A DNA stretch of 64,000 nt from Pseudomonas sp. PSB18 (GTDB taxonomy: Bacteria > Pseudomonadota > Gammaproteobacteria > Pseudomonadales > Pseudomonadaceae). How positions within the stretch are numbered: the first letter of the stretch is position 1; the number at the start of each line of letters is the position of its first letter. Of this stretch, positions 6,936-16,106 are shown in pieces. The position numbers and the translations under genes were made by a program. Under the pieces are notes generated by a model. The model saw only the letters and a program-made list of their open reading frames with translations, was not told the DNA's origin and made no database searches. The DNA is taken from positions 209,482 through 273,481 of the forward strand of contig NZ_NOIN01000009.1 of the NCBI RefSeq assembly GCF_014596565.1. The letters are read 5' to 3'.

Positions 6936-9080
6936 ATGACCGCTACCATTCGTTATGAAACCGGCCAGGACCGGATCGTCGTCCTGACAATGGACCTGCC
7001 TGGCCAGAGCGCCAATACCATGAACGCTGTGTACCGTGAGGCCATGGCCGCCTGCGTTGCCCGCCTGGTGGCGGAAAGAGACTCTATCGCCGGCGTGATC
7101 ATCACCTCGGCCAAGAAGACGTTCTTCGCCGGCGGCGATCTCAACGAGCTGGTCGCAGTCGGCAAGTCCGAGGCCAAGGCCTTCTACGAAATGATCCTGG
7201 GACTCAAGGCGCAATTGCGCGCTCTCGAGACGTTGGGCAAACCGGTGGTGGCCGCTATCAACGGTGCGGCGCTGGGCGGCGGCTGGGAAATCTGCCTGGC
7301 TTGCCATCATCGCGTGGCGCTGGATCATCCGTCGGTGCAGATCGGCCTGCCGGAAGTCACCCTGGGCCTGTTGCCGGGCGGCGGCGGGGTGGTGCGGATG
7401 GTGCGCCTGCTCGGCCTGGAGAAAGCCTTGCCGTATCTGCTCGAAGGCAAGCGGGTCCGCCCTCGACAAGCGCTACAGGCCGGGTTGATCGATGAACTGG
7501 CGGTCGATCGTGAGGAGCTGCTGGCCAAGGCGCGGGCCTGGATTCTCGCCAACCCGGACGCGGTCCAGACCTGGGACGTAAAGGGCTATCGGATTCCCGG
7601 GGGCACGCCGTCCGACCCGAACGTCATGCAGACGCTGGCGATTGCCCCTTCGATCCTGCGCAACAGGACCCAGGGTTGCTTGCCGGCGCCGGAGAAAATC
7701 CTCTGTGCCGCGGTGGAGGGCGCCCAGGTGGGTTTTGACGCGGCGCACCTGATCGAAACCCGCTATTTCACTGAATTGACCACGGGTCAGGTCGCCAAGA
7801 ACCTGATCGGCACCTTCTGGTTCCAGCTCAACGAGATCAAGGCCGGAGGCTCGCGTCCACAAGGGGTTGCGCCTTATCTGACAAGAAAAGTCGGCGTGCT
7901 CGGCGCTGGCATGATGGGGGCCGGCATTGCCTGTGTCAGCGCCCTGGCCGAGATCGAGGTGGTCCTCAAGGATATCGACCTGGCCGCCGCTGAGAAAGGC
8001 AAGTCCCGTTTGGCCGCGTTGCTGGACAAGCAAGTCGCCCGCGAGCAGATCACCGTGCAGCAACGGGAAATCTTGCTGGCGCGGGTTCACGCCACTGACA
8101 ACGATGCGGACTTGGCCGGTTGCGATCTGATCATCGAAGCGGTGTTCGAGGATCGCGCCCTGAAAGCCAGGGTGTCGGCGGCCGCCCAAGCGGTGGTGGG
8201 GGCGGACGCGGTGATCGCCTCCAACACCTCGACGTTACCCATCACCGGCCTGGCTACTGCGATTGCGGACCCGACGAAGTTCATCGGCCTGCATTTCTTC
8301 AGCCCGGTAGAAAAAATGCCCTTGGTGGAAATCGTCAAGGGTGCCCATACCAGCGAGGCAACCCTGGCGCGTGGTTTCGATTTCGTCCTGCAGATCAACA
8401 AGACGCCGATTGTGGTCAATGACGGTCGCGGTTTCTTCACGTCGCGGGTATTCGGCACCTTTGTCCATGAGGGCATCGCCATGCTCGGTGAAGGGGTGAG
8501 TGCGCCGATGATCGAGACCGAGGCCCGCAAGGCCGGGATGCCGGTCGGGCCTCTGGCGGTGTCTGACGAAGTTTCCCTCAGCTTGATCAGCCATATCCGT
8601 GACGAGACCGCGAAGGACCTTCAAGCAGAAGGGAAAGCGCCGATTGAGCACCCGGCGTTCGCCGTGATTGACTTGTTGCTCAAGGAATACCAGCGACCGG
8701 GCAAAGCGGCCGGGGCCGGCTTCTATGAATACCCAGCCGGCGGACAAAAACATTTGTGGCCGGAGCTCAAACGTCGTTTCGAAGATGCCGACAGACAGAT
8801 TCCGCCCCAGGACATCCGCGATCGCTTGCTGTTTATCCAGGCCCTGGAAACCGTGCGTTGTGTGGAGGAGGGCGTGCTCATGTCGACGGCCGATGCCAAC
8901 GTTGGCTCGATCTTCGGGATCGGTTTCGCAAGCTGGACCGGCGGTGCGTTGCAATTCATCAACCAGTATGGCCTGCGGGACTTTGTCGCCCGGGCCCAGT
9001 ACCTGTCCGAGCAGTATGGCGAACGTTTCTCACCGCCAGCCCTGTTGCTGGAAAAAGCCGCCAGGCAGGCTTTGTTCTGA
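6936..9080 (+). CDS. Bifunctional enoyl-CoA hydratase / 3-hydroxyacyl-CoA dehydrogenase (FadB/FadJ-like)
   Basis: 714 residues, GAAGGA upstream. Residues 1-190 are crotonase: oxyanion-hole GGDLNEL and GAALGGGWE, catalytic Glu pair in GLPEVTLGLLPGGGG. Around residue 310 begins the Rossmann domain (VGVLGAGMMGAGIA), followed by the HAD catalytic region (GLHFFSPVEKMPLVEIVKG) and C-terminal helices (GAGFYEYP). It hydrates 2-enoyl-CoA and oxidises L-3-hydroxyacyl-CoA, supplying the adjacent thiolase. Gene order thiolase-then-FadB differs from the classical fadBA operon, suggesting an additional beta-oxidation pair. Confidence 0.92.
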   Translation: MTATIRYETGQDRIVVLTMDLPGQSANTMNAVYREAMAACVARLVAERDSIAGVIITSAKKTFFAGGDLNELVAVGKSEAKAFYEMILGLKAQLRALETLGKPVVAAINGAALGGGWEICLACHHRVALDHPSVQIGLPEVTLGLLPGGGGVVRMVRLLGLEKALPYLLEGKRVRPRQALQAGLIDELAVDREELLAKARAWILANPDAVQTWDVKGYRIPGGTPSDPNVMQTLAIAPSILRNRTQGCLPAPEKILCAAVEGAQVGFDAAHLIETRYFTELTTGQVAKNLIGTFWFQLNEIKAGGSRPQGVAPYLTRKVGVLGAGMMGAGIACVSALAEIEVVLKDIDLAAAEKGKSRLAALLDKQVAREQITVQQREILLARVHATDNDADLAGCDLIIEAVFEDRALKARVSAAAQAVVGADAVIASNTSTLPITGLATAIADPTKFIGLHFFSPVEKMPLVEIVKGAHTSEATLARGFDFVLQINKTPIVVNDGRGFFTSRVFGTFVHEGIAMLGEGVSAPMIETEARKAGMPVGPLAVSDEVSLSLISHIRDETAKDLQAEGKAPIEHPAFAVIDLLLKEYQRPGKAAGAGFYEYPAGGQKHLWPELKRRFEDADRQIPPQDIRDRLLFIQALETVRCVEEGVLMSTADANVGSIFGIGFASWTGGALQFINQYGLRDFVARAQYLSEQYGERFSPPALLLEKAARQALF

Positions 9081-9166
9081 TAGCGGGGGGGGGGCTTGCC
9101 TTGAGGGGTGTTTCAGGGCAGGCTCTGGGGTGTGCAATATTCCCATCACCGTGTCAGGTATTTTTT

Positions 9167-9901
9167 ATGTCCCTACGCATCTGCATTCTCGAAACCGATA
9201 TCCTGCGTCCGGAGCTGGTCGATCAATATCAGGGTTACGGGCAGATGTTCCAGCGGCTGTTTTCACAACAGCCGGTCGCGGCCGATTTCGTCGTGTACAA
9301 CGTCATGGAAGGCCAGTACCCGAGCGATGATGAGGTGTTCGACGCCTACCTGGTGACCGGCAGCAAGGCCGATTCCTTTGGTACCGATCCCTGGATTCAA
9401 ACCCTCAAGCAGTATCTGCTGGACCGCTACCAGCGTGGCGACAAACTATTGGGCGTTTGCTTCGGCCACCAGTTGTTGGCGCTGTTACTGGGCGGCAAGA
9501 CCGAACGCGCGACCCAGGGCTGGGGTGTCGGCACGCACCGTTACAAGCTTGCGGCCAAAGCCCCGTGGATGAGTCCGGTGATGGAGGAACTGACCCTGCT
9601 GATCAGTCATCAGGACCAGGTCACTCAGTTGCCCGAAAACGCTACGGTCATCGCCTCCAGCGATTTCTGCCCTTACGCCGCCTACCATATCAATGATCAG
9701 GTGCTGTGCTTCCAGGGCCATCCCGAGTTCATCCACGATTACTCCCGCGCGTTGCTGGAGCTCCGTCAGCAACACCTTGGCGAGCAGGTCTACAACCAGG
9801 GTGTGGCAAGCCTGGAACACGACCATCACGGCACGACGGTGGCAGAGTGGATGATGCGTTTTGTCGCTCATAAACCACAGGCCGAAACGACCCAGGGCTG
9901 A
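9167..9901 (+). CDS. Class I glutamine amidotransferase-like protein
   Basis: 244 residues from ATG 9167 (MSLRICILETDILRP). Catalytic nucleophile Cys98 in GVCFGHQLLALLLGG, and His/Glu in CFQGHPEF, complete the GATase triad. The GuaA/YfeJ-like stand-alone form has no synthetase domain. Such proteins hydrolyse glutamine or gamma-glutamyl compounds; the substrate is not evident. An in-frame extension to 8756 runs through the FadB-like gene and is not real. A G10 tract lies 73 bases upstream. Confidence 0.88.
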   Translation: MSLRICILETDILRPELVDQYQGYGQMFQRLFSQQPVAADFVVYNVMEGQYPSDDEVFDAYLVTGSKADSFGTDPWIQTLKQYLLDRYQRGDKLLGVCFGHQLLALLLGGKTERATQGWGVGTHRYKLAAKAPWMSPVMEELTLLISHQDQVTQLPENATVIASSDFCPYAAYHINDQVLCFQGHPEFIHDYSRALLELRQQHLGEQVYNQGVASLEHDHHGTTVAEWMMRFVAHKPQAETTQG

Positions 9902-9910
9902 AGACCTTCA

Positions 9911-10000
9911 TGTGGGAGCGAGCCTGCTCGCGATAGCGGAGGGTCAGTCGACAACAGTGGCGACTGATAAACCGCTATCGCGAGCAGGCTCGCTCCCACA
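9911..10000. repeat. REPIN (inverted REP pair)
   Basis: Left arm TGTGGGAGCGAGCCTGCTCG(CGATAGCGG), right arm its inverse ending CTCGCTCCCACA, separated by about 30 bases. Perfect 23-base arms. It lies between convergent genes, a usual REP position. Confidence 0.95.
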
Positions 10001-10039
10001 GGGTTATGTGTACGTGGGGCAAATGGGGAGCAGTCCTGC

Positions 10040-11011
10040 CTACAACCATCCCGACCGCTTGAAACTGGCCCATAACGCGGTGCACCCCACGGTAATCACC
10101 CCCAGTACCGTGAAATAGCCGTAGTGCCAACTCAGCTCCGGCATGTCCTGGAAGTTCATCCCGTAGATTCCGGCCACCGCCGTCGGAAACGCCAGGATCG
10201 CCGCCCATGCCGCGAACTTGCGCTGCACCACGCTCTGGCGTGACGCTTCGAGCAGCACGCCGACTTCGATGGTCTGGCTGGCAATGTCCGCCAGGGTCGT
10301 CAGGTCTTCCATCTGCCGCGTGACATGGATCTGCACATCGCGGAAATACGGACGCATGTTCTTGTCGATAAAAGGGAAGTTCAGCTTCTGCAATTCCTCG
10401 CTGATTTCCACCATCGGCGCTGCGTAGCGACGCAGGCGCAGCACGTCGCGACGCAAGCTGTGCAGGTTCTGGATATCCCGTTCGTTCAAGGCGCTGCACA
10501 GCACATGGTGCTCCAGCTCATCGATCTCGTTATGAATGGCTTCGCCCATGGGCTGATAGTTTTCAATCACGAAATCGAGGATGGCATAGAGTACGAAATC
10601 TTCCCCATGCTCCAGCAGGAGTGGACGCGCCTCACAGCGTTGCCGGACATGGGCGTAGGAGGCCGAGTGCCCATTACGGGCGGTGATAATGTAGCCCTTG
10701 CCGGCGAAGATATGGGTTTCGATGAACTGCAGCTTGCCGTCCTTGCGTATCGGCGAATACGTGACGATGAACAGCGCATCGCCGAAAGTCTCAAGCTTGG
10801 GGCGGCTGTGCTTCTCCATGGCATCTTCAATCGCCAGCTCGTGCAGGTTGAATTGACGCTGCAGATTGGTCAGCTCCTGGACACTGGGTTCTTCGAGACC
10901 GATCCATACAAAATGCCCTGGTTTTGCAGCCCAGGCGCTGCCTTCGTCGAGCGTGATGTTGGTGACTTTCTTACCGGCGCTGTAGACCGCAGCAGCAACG
11001 ACTCTACCCAT
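10040..11011 (-). CDS. CorA-family Mg2+/Co2+ transporter
   Basis: 323 residues. Long cytoplasmic alpha/beta N-domain with coiled stalk helix, then two C-terminal membrane helices. The signature YGMNFQDMP follows TM1 (AAWAAILAFPTAVAGIYGMN), and TM2 is TVLGVITVGCTALWA. GMN is diagnostic of the CorA pentameric channel selectivity filter; the loop lacks the acidic MPEL change of the ZntB clade (it reads MPELSWHYGY as in CorA). Confidence 0.93.
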   Translation of the reverse strand: MGRVVAAAVYSAGKKVTNITLDEGSAWAAKPGHFVWIGLEEPSVQELTNLQRQFNLHELAIEDAMEKHSRPKLETFGDALFIVTYSPIRKDGKLQFIETHIFAGKGYIITARNGHSASYAHVRQRCEARPLLLEHGEDFVLYAILDFVIENYQPMGEAIHNEIDELEHHVLCSALNERDIQNLHSLRRDVLRLRRYAAPMVEISEELQKLNFPFIDKNMRPYFRDVQIHVTRQMEDLTTLADIASQTIEVGVLLEASRQSVVQRKFAAWAAILAFPTAVAGIYGMNFQDMPELSWHYGYFTVLGVITVGCTALWASFKRSGWL

Positions 11012-11144
11012 GATGGTGGTTCACTTCTTATTGGAAAATGGCAGTAGCAGGCACTGTGCAGCTTAACGCGCCCTGTCGCTTGAGAGTCAGCAAAATCCGC
11101 TGAGTTCTCCAACAGAAAAGAACCGTCGTGGGGAGAGGTTGTGC

Positions 11145-11867
11145 TCACCCCACCTGTAATTGCCGGTCCATCGCTGCGATGCACTCGCGCATTTGCTCGT
11201 GGCATTGTGCGATGAGCCGAGGCATGTCATCCAGGGTCAGCCCCTGCGTAGGTATCGCCGGCAGTGAACGTATAAGAATGTCACCGCTGCGCCAGCGGTT
11301 GAGGTGCATGTGCTTGATGTAGCGGCTGACGCATACCGGAACAATCGGCACCCCGGCGGCGATTGCCATCTGAAAGGCGCCCTTCTTGAATGGCTGTAGA
11401 TCCCCGCCAAGATTGCGGGTGCCCTCCGGGAAGACCCAGATGGACGTCTGTTCATGCTGCAGCGTGTGGGTCGTGGTCTGCATGGCGCGGCGCGCCTTGA
11501 TCGCATTGCCTCGGTCGATCAACACGTTGCCCGCCAGCCAGAACAACTGTCCGAACAGCGGTACCCACTTCAGGCTCTTTTTGCCAATGCACACGGTGCG
11601 ATAGGGCACCACGTTGCCGAAGACGAACAGGTCGTAGTTGGATTGGTGGTTGGCGACGATCACGCAACTCTGGGGTTTATCCACCAACGTCTCGACATCA
11701 GCCTTGACCCGTAAACCCATAATCCACATGGCAGGCCGGGCATACAACCTTGCGCATAAACGGCTGTTGTCCGGGTTGAACGGGCGGCATAGGCCCAGGA
11801 TCACACCCAATACACCCGCCACAAGAAAATGCAGACCCATCAGCGACATACGCAATACGAACAACAT
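11145..11867 (-). CDS. plsC: 1-acyl-sn-glycerol-3-phosphate acyltransferase
   Basis: 240 residues. N-terminal membrane helix (LHFLVAGVLGVILGL) anchors the enzyme. Catalytic box H74xxxxD79 in NHQSNYD, glycerophosphate box FPEGTR, and the VPIVPV segment are intact. Converts lysophosphatidic acid to phosphatidic acid in phospholipid synthesis at the inner membrane. Pseudomonas carries several paralogues, so whether this is the main PlsC is not certain. Confidence 0.9.
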   Translation of the reverse strand: MLFVLRMSLMGLHFLVAGVLGVILGLCRPFNPDNSRLCARLYARPAMWIMGLRVKADVETLVDKPQSCVIVANHQSNYDLFVFGNVVPYRTVCIGKKSLKWVPLFGQLFWLAGNVLIDRGNAIKARRAMQTTTHTLQHEQTSIWVFPEGTRNLGGDLQPFKKGAFQMAIAAGVPIVPVCVSRYIKHMHLNRWRSGDILIRSLPAIPTQGLTLDDMPRLIAQCHEQMRECIAAMDRQLQVG

Positions 11868-12013
11868 CTACACGCCCACCGGGACAAAAAGGTGGCGCAG
11901 TGTACGAGTGTGCACTGTTTTCGGCAATTGCCCCTATAGAAGGAGGAGATAGGCGATGTTCGAGCGCAGGTTTTCAGCGGAGGGAGAGCCGCTGGCTAGA
12001 GCGGCCTCAGCTT

Positions 12014-12105
12014 TTGTGGGAGCGAGCCTGCTCACGATGGCGGAGGTACATTCAATAGATAATGTTGCTGATGTACCGCTATCGCGAGCAGGCTCGCTCC
12101 CACAA
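12014..12105. repeat. REPIN (inverted REP pair)
   Basis: TTGTGGGAGCGAGCCTGCTC(AcGATgGCGG) opposed to CCGCTATCGCGAGCAGGCTC(GCTCCCACAA). The left arm has two substitutions in the tail. It lies between the promoter side of plsC and the 3' end of the crotonase gene. Confidence 0.93.
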
Positions 12106-12127
12106 GAGTGTCCTGGATAAACAGGGA

Positions 12128-12817
12128 TTAGCCTTGGTATTCCTGGTCCAGCAGGATTGCGGTGTCCAGGGCTTCCAGCAGTGCCTTGCGCACTTTCAGC
12201 TTGGTGTTCTTGTGCGCTTTCATGTTGATTTTCTGCAGTTGGCGCGCCGCTTCCAGCGCCGCATTCTGCAACTCCTGCGCCGACACCACTTTATCGAGGA
12301 AGCCCGCATCCACGGCGCTCTGCGGGTTGAACATCTCGCCATTGATGACCGAGCGATGAAACGCGGATTTGCGCAAGCGATCACGGGCCAGCTCGATGCC
12401 GGCGTGATGCATGGTCATGCCGATCTGTACTTCGTTCAGGCCAATGCTGAACGGCCCGTCCACGCCGATGCGGTAGTCTGCCGAGAGCAGCAGGAATGCG
12501 CCTTTCGCCACGGCGTGGCCAGGGCAAGCGACAACGACGGGGAAGGGATGCGACAACAGGCGACGGGCCAGGGTCGAGCCGGCGGTGACCAGGCCTACCG
12601 CCTCCTTGGGGCCGGCGGTCATCACCTTCAAATCATAACCACCCGACAAGATCCCCGGTTGCCCGGTGATGATCACGACCGCCCGGTCCTCCGTCGCCTG
12701 ATCCAGTGCAGCGTTGAACGCGGCAATGACGTCCGGTGAGATGGCATTGACCTTGCCGTTGTTCAAGGTCAGGGTCGCGATACCGTCTTCGAGATGGTAG
12801 GCAATCAGGTCGCTCAT
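12128..12817 (-). CDS. Crotonase / enoyl-CoA hydratase-family protein
   Basis: 229 residues. Crotonase fold motifs: TLNNGKVNAIS, LSGGYDLK (oxyanion hole), GHAVAKGAFLLLSADYRIG and GLNEVQIGMTMHHAG. One catalytic glutamate position is present (NEVQIG); the second Glu of true hydratases is not evident in the TMHHAG segment, so it may be an isomerase or another crotonase activity. Monocistronic; 306 bases without a gene follow on the right and hold the tRNA promoter. Confidence 0.85.
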   Translation of the reverse strand: MSDLIAYHLEDGIATLTLNNGKVNAISPDVIAAFNAALDQATEDRAVVIITGQPGILSGGYDLKVMTAGPKEAVGLVTAGSTLARRLLSHPFPVVVACPGHAVAKGAFLLLSADYRIGVDGPFSIGLNEVQIGMTMHHAGIELARDRLRKSAFHRSVINGEMFNPQSAVDAGFLDKVVSAQELQNAALEAARQLQKINMKAHKNTKLKVRKALLEALDTAILLDQEYQG

Positions 12818-13057
12818 GACGCATTCCTTGTAAGAGAAGTGAAGCAGACGTTACCCACCGTCGCGGATCAGGTAAAGCGCCGTGACTGACTCACCGGTCA
12901 GCCCCGGGTCGTCATAACAGTCTGTCCCGCCCAGTCGGCCGTGTCTGCATCCATGGAGCGGTGTACATGCCAACCCGGAGATTGGCCGGTTTGCCCTGTT
13001 CCGTCGCGTTTGAAATGCCGGAACACCTTAACCGCATGAAAATTCTCAAAAAAACCT

Positions 13058-13086
13058 TTGCCATCGGAAAGGCTTTCGACTACATT
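13058..13086 (+). promoter_or_regulatory. Sigma-70 promoter of tRNA-Ser
   Basis: -35 TTGCCA (13058-13063), 17-base spacer, -10 TACATT (13081-13086), then a GC-rich discriminator AGCGCGCC of the kind seen at stringently controlled stable-RNA promoters. The remaining part of the gene-free stretch 12818-13057 shows no other signal. Confidence 0.7.
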
Positions 13087-13123
13087 AGCGCGCCTCGACA
13101 GACTGAACAGTTTGCCGAGACAC

Positions 13124-13213
13124 GGTGAAGTGTCCGAGTGGCTTAAGGAGCACGCCTGGAAAGTGTGTATACAGGAAACTGTATCGAGAGTTCGAATCTC
13201 TCCTTCACCGCCA
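13124..13213 (+). tRNA. tRNA-Ser(GGA)
   Basis: 90 nt including encoded CCA. Acceptor GGTGAAG pairs with CTTCACC (13203-13209), discriminator G, then CCA. The anticodon stem CACGC/GTGTG encloses CTGGAAA, anticodon GGA, reading UCC/UCU. A long variable arm (TGTATACAG...CTGTATC) is typical of class II tRNA-Ser. T-loop GTTCGAATC present. Confidence 0.97.
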
Positions 13214-13219
13214 CATTCA

Positions 13220-13255
13220 TACGAAAAAGCCCTGATTATTCAGGGCTTTTTCGTA
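13220..13255 (+). terminator. Rho-independent terminator of tRNA-Ser
   Basis: ACGAAAAAGCCCTGA - TTAT - TCAGGGCTTTTTCGT: a long perfect stem with T5 tail. Because the symmetry includes the A/T tracts it can also work on the minus strand for the SDR gene. Confidence 0.92.
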
Positions 13256-13313
13256 TCTGCGTTTCAGCAAAAAACTCCTGCCATGCTTTGTTCCCTAGCT
13301 GGAAAACAGCTAA

Positions 13314-14036
13314 TCAAAACCCAGATTTACCAATCGATGCGCCGCCATCGACAAACAGGGTCTGCCCGGTAATAAAACCGCTGTGCTCCGACAACAGAAA
13401 TGCCATGGCCGCGGCAATTTCCTGGGGCTGGCCCAAGCGGCCCATGGGGATGCCGGCCAGATACGTCGCTTCTCCGTCACTCCCCGGTGGATTGTTGGCG
13501 CGAAACAGTTCGGTTTCCGTCGGCCCGGGAGCGATGGCGTTCACGGTAACGCCGGTGCGCGCCAACTCCAGGGCCCAAGTGCGGGTAAAACTCACCAGTG
13601 CGGCCTTGGCGGCAGCATAGGCAGTACGCTGGGCTATACCGAGAATGGTCAGGCTGGAAACATTGACGATCCGCCCCCAGCCATTGGCCTTCATCTGTGG
13701 TAACAGTGCCTGGGTGGCCTGCAGGGCAGGGCGCAGGTTGAGGTCCATCACTGCGTCGTAATCGTTCAGATCGACGCTACCCAAGGCCTGGGGCTTGACC
13801 AGCCCGACGTTGTTGACCAAACCATCGAAAACATACTCTTCGGTCAAGCGTCGCAGGGTCATCGCGGTGCTTTCCCGGTCGGCCAGGTCCAGCTGCACCA
13901 GGTGACCGGGAAAGTCCTCGGTGTCGCCACTGCGGGCAATCCCCACCACCCGGTGACCCTCCGCGCCGAGGTGTTCGGCCAGCGCCCGACCAATGCCCTT
14001 GCTGGCGCCTGTAATAAGAAAGGTACGAGCAGTCAT
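13314..14036 (-). CDS. SDR-family NAD(P)-dependent oxidoreductase
   Basis: 240 residues. Start ATG 14036 is supported by GGAGG 7 bases upstream; the TTG two codons earlier is rejected. Cofactor motif TGASKGIG at the N-terminus, NNVG, catalytic Ser in NVSSL and YAAAK, then APGPTETELF and the C-terminal GQTLFVDGGAS: a classical SDR. Substrate unknown; FabG-like. It lies 88 bases downstream of another SDR gene in the same direction, with LysR(frameshifted) divergent beyond. Confidence 0.9.
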   Translation of the reverse strand: MTARTFLITGASKGIGRALAEHLGAEGHRVVGIARSGDTEDFPGHLVQLDLADRESTAMTLRRLTEEYVFDGLVNNVGLVKPQALGSVDLNDYDAVMDLNLRPALQATQALLPQMKANGWGRIVNVSSLTILGIAQRTAYAAAKAALVSFTRTWALELARTGVTVNAIAPGPTETELFRANNPPGSDGEATYLAGIPMGRLGQPQEIAAAMAFLLSEHSGFITGQTLFVDGGASIGKSGF

Positions 14037-14124
14037 CGACAATCCTCCATGGGAAACTCTTCATCTGATTTTTCGAACGGTTGATGCGGCGGGCCGGCGC
14101 CAGGCCGGCCCGCACTATTATTCA

Positions 14125-14913
14125 TCAAGCGATGGTTTGTACCGTGCCGCCTTCGGCGCGAATCGCGGCACCGTTGATCAATGCGGCCTGTTCACTGGCC
14201 AGGAACGTCACAACGTTGGCCACTTCTGCAGGTTTGGCCAGCCTGTGGATCAATGACAAAGGACGGTTCTCTGCCATGAATTTCTGCTCTGCCTGCGCAT
14301 AGGAAAGATCTGGATTAACCGACTCGATAAACGCCTTCAGACTTTCAGTTTCCGTTGGGCCAGGCAGCACCGAATTGACGGTTACCGCGGTGCCCTTGGT
14401 CAGTTCTGCCAGGCTGCGGGAGATAGACAGTTGCGTAGCCTTGCTCGCACTGTAATGGGCCATGGAGGCCATTGGCGTCAAGGCCACCTCACTGGAGAGG
14501 AAAATGACTCGCCCGTGGCCACGCTCAAGCATTGCCTGCATGTACGTCCGCGCCAGGCGCACGCCACTCCACACGTTGGTGTCGAACATCTGTTGCCAGT
14601 CGGCATCAGTGGTGGCGAAGAAGTCGCTCAACTGATAAGTCCCCAGGTTATTCACCAGAATGTCGATGTCCGGGTAAGCGTTCTTTGCCACTAGCTCGCC
14701 GCCAGCCACGCTCATGTCGGCCACCAGCGGCAGGGCTCGACCCGCACCGAAACGCTGATTGAAAGCGGCCACAACGGTGCCGACGACTTCGCTATTGCGG
14801 CCATTGATGATGACCTTGGCACCCTCTTGCAAAAGCTGTGTGGCAATCGCGTGGCCGATACCTGAAGTCGAAGCGCTGACCAGGGCAAGTTTACCGTTGA
14901 GTTTGAGATCCAT
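14125..14913 (-). CDS. SDR-family oxidoreductase
   Basis: 262 residues from ATG 14913 (AAGGAAA upstream). SASTSGIGHAIA replaces the usual TGxxxGIG start but keeps the GxxxGIG spacing. NNLGTY, catalytic FLSSEVAL...YSASK, LPGPTETES and the C-terminal GAAIRAEGGTV are present. Divergent from the LysR gene at 15045 with 131 bases between, so the LysR product was probably its regulator. Substrate unknown. Confidence 0.88.
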   Translation of the reverse strand: MDLKLNGKLALVSASTSGIGHAIATQLLQEGAKVIINGRNSEVVGTVVAAFNQRFGAGRALPLVADMSVAGGELVAKNAYPDIDILVNNLGTYQLSDFFATTDADWQQMFDTNVWSGVRLARTYMQAMLERGHGRVIFLSSEVALTPMASMAHYSASKATQLSISRSLAELTKGTAVTVNSVLPGPTETESLKAFIESVNPDLSYAQAEQKFMAENRPLSLIHRLAKPAEVANVVTFLASEQAALINGAAIRAEGGTVQTIA

Positions 14914-15044
14914 GATTTTCCTTACGCGTTGTTCAATGAATGCCCAGATGGGCAGGTAAGGCAAAGTATGAGACGGCTCCTGACCTTTGATAATTTAGTG
15001 TAATGGAATAGGATTGGTGAACTGAATTCACAAGTTGGCGGGGC

Positions 15045-15976
15045 ATGGACAGTCGAAGCGGCGAAATGCAGGTGTTTGCCAAAGTGGTCGAGACGGGCAG
15101 TTTTTCCAATGCGGCGAAACTGCTCAACCTCACACCCTCGGCGGTGAGCAAGTTGATTACCCGGATTGAAGAGCGCCTCGGCGTGTTGTTGATTCAGCGT
15201 TCCACGCGACAGATGCTGATCACCGCCGAGGGCAAGCAGTTCTACGACAGTTGTGTGCGGATTCTGGATGACATTGAAGAGGCCGAGCAGTCCCTGGCCC
15301 AGGGTTTGGAAGTGCCCCATGGTGTGGTGCGGGTGAATGTGTCCTTACCCTTCGGAACACATCAGATTTTGCCGATTCTTGCCGAGTTCAATGCCCGTTA
15401 CCCGCAGATTGTTCTCGACCTGTCACTGACCGACGCCATGGTCGACATGCACCGCGAACGCATCGATGTGGCGGTGCGCATGGGCCGTTGGCGGACGCCT
15501 CGTTCCGCGCCCGCAGCCTCGGTGAAAGCCGGCGCGCGGTGGTGGCGTCGCCCAATTACCTGGCCGCGTTTGGTCGTCCAGAAAAACCAGGAGAGTTGAA
15601 TCAACACCGCTGTTTGAATTTCAACTTCCGTCGATCATTGGATGAATGGCCTTTTCGGGTAGAGGGTCAGGTTATTCACCTGCCTGTAGACGGCGGCATG
15701 CTCACCAACAACGGTGAAACCATGCGCCAGCTAACGATCGCCGGCATGGGGATCAGCCGTTTGGGCATGTTTCATGTGGCCGAAGATCTTCGTGCGGGTC
15801 GTCTGGAAGAAGTGCTCGGTGAGTTCAACCCAGGCGACACGGAAGAGATTCACGCCATCTTCAGTAACCAACGCTATATGCCCCCGCGGGTGCGGGTGTT
15901 CATTGATTTTCTGGTAGAACGTGTGAGCCCTTCGCTACGCTTTTATGCGGCCAACGATCCGGGTAAAGCGAATTGA
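15045..15976 (+). pseudogene. LysR-type transcriptional regulator disrupted by a single-base frameshift
   Basis: The first 147 codons encode the winged helix (MQVFAKVVETGSFSNAAKLL, AVSKLITRIEERLG) and the first part of the effector domain up to IDVAVRMG (codon GGC at 15483-15485). The family continuation PLADASFRARSLGESRRA is found only in the -1 frame (from 15485) and runs intact to TGA 15976. The break coincides with CC at 15485-15486; one extra C would restore MGPLADASF. Either a recent loss-of-function mutation or a sequencing error; the rest of the gene has no other lesion. Confidence 0.88.
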
Positions 15977-16106
15977 AAAAGGCCGCTGCAACGCATCGCT
16001 GCAGAGGCGCCTTATACGGATGCGAACGGCAGAAGACGTGTCCGGCAGATGCATTCAAACTATAAGAGGGGGAGAAAGGAACAAAAATTAGTGAACGTCA
16101 TTCACG

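Noticed and set aside
8756..9166. Upstream extension of the amidotransferase frame
   Set aside because: Overlaps the FadB-like gene out of frame; MSLRICILETD at 9167 is the natural start.
12062..12739. 225-residue plus-strand frame
   Set aside because: Antisense shadow of the crotonase gene; composition typical of GC-rich reverse frames.
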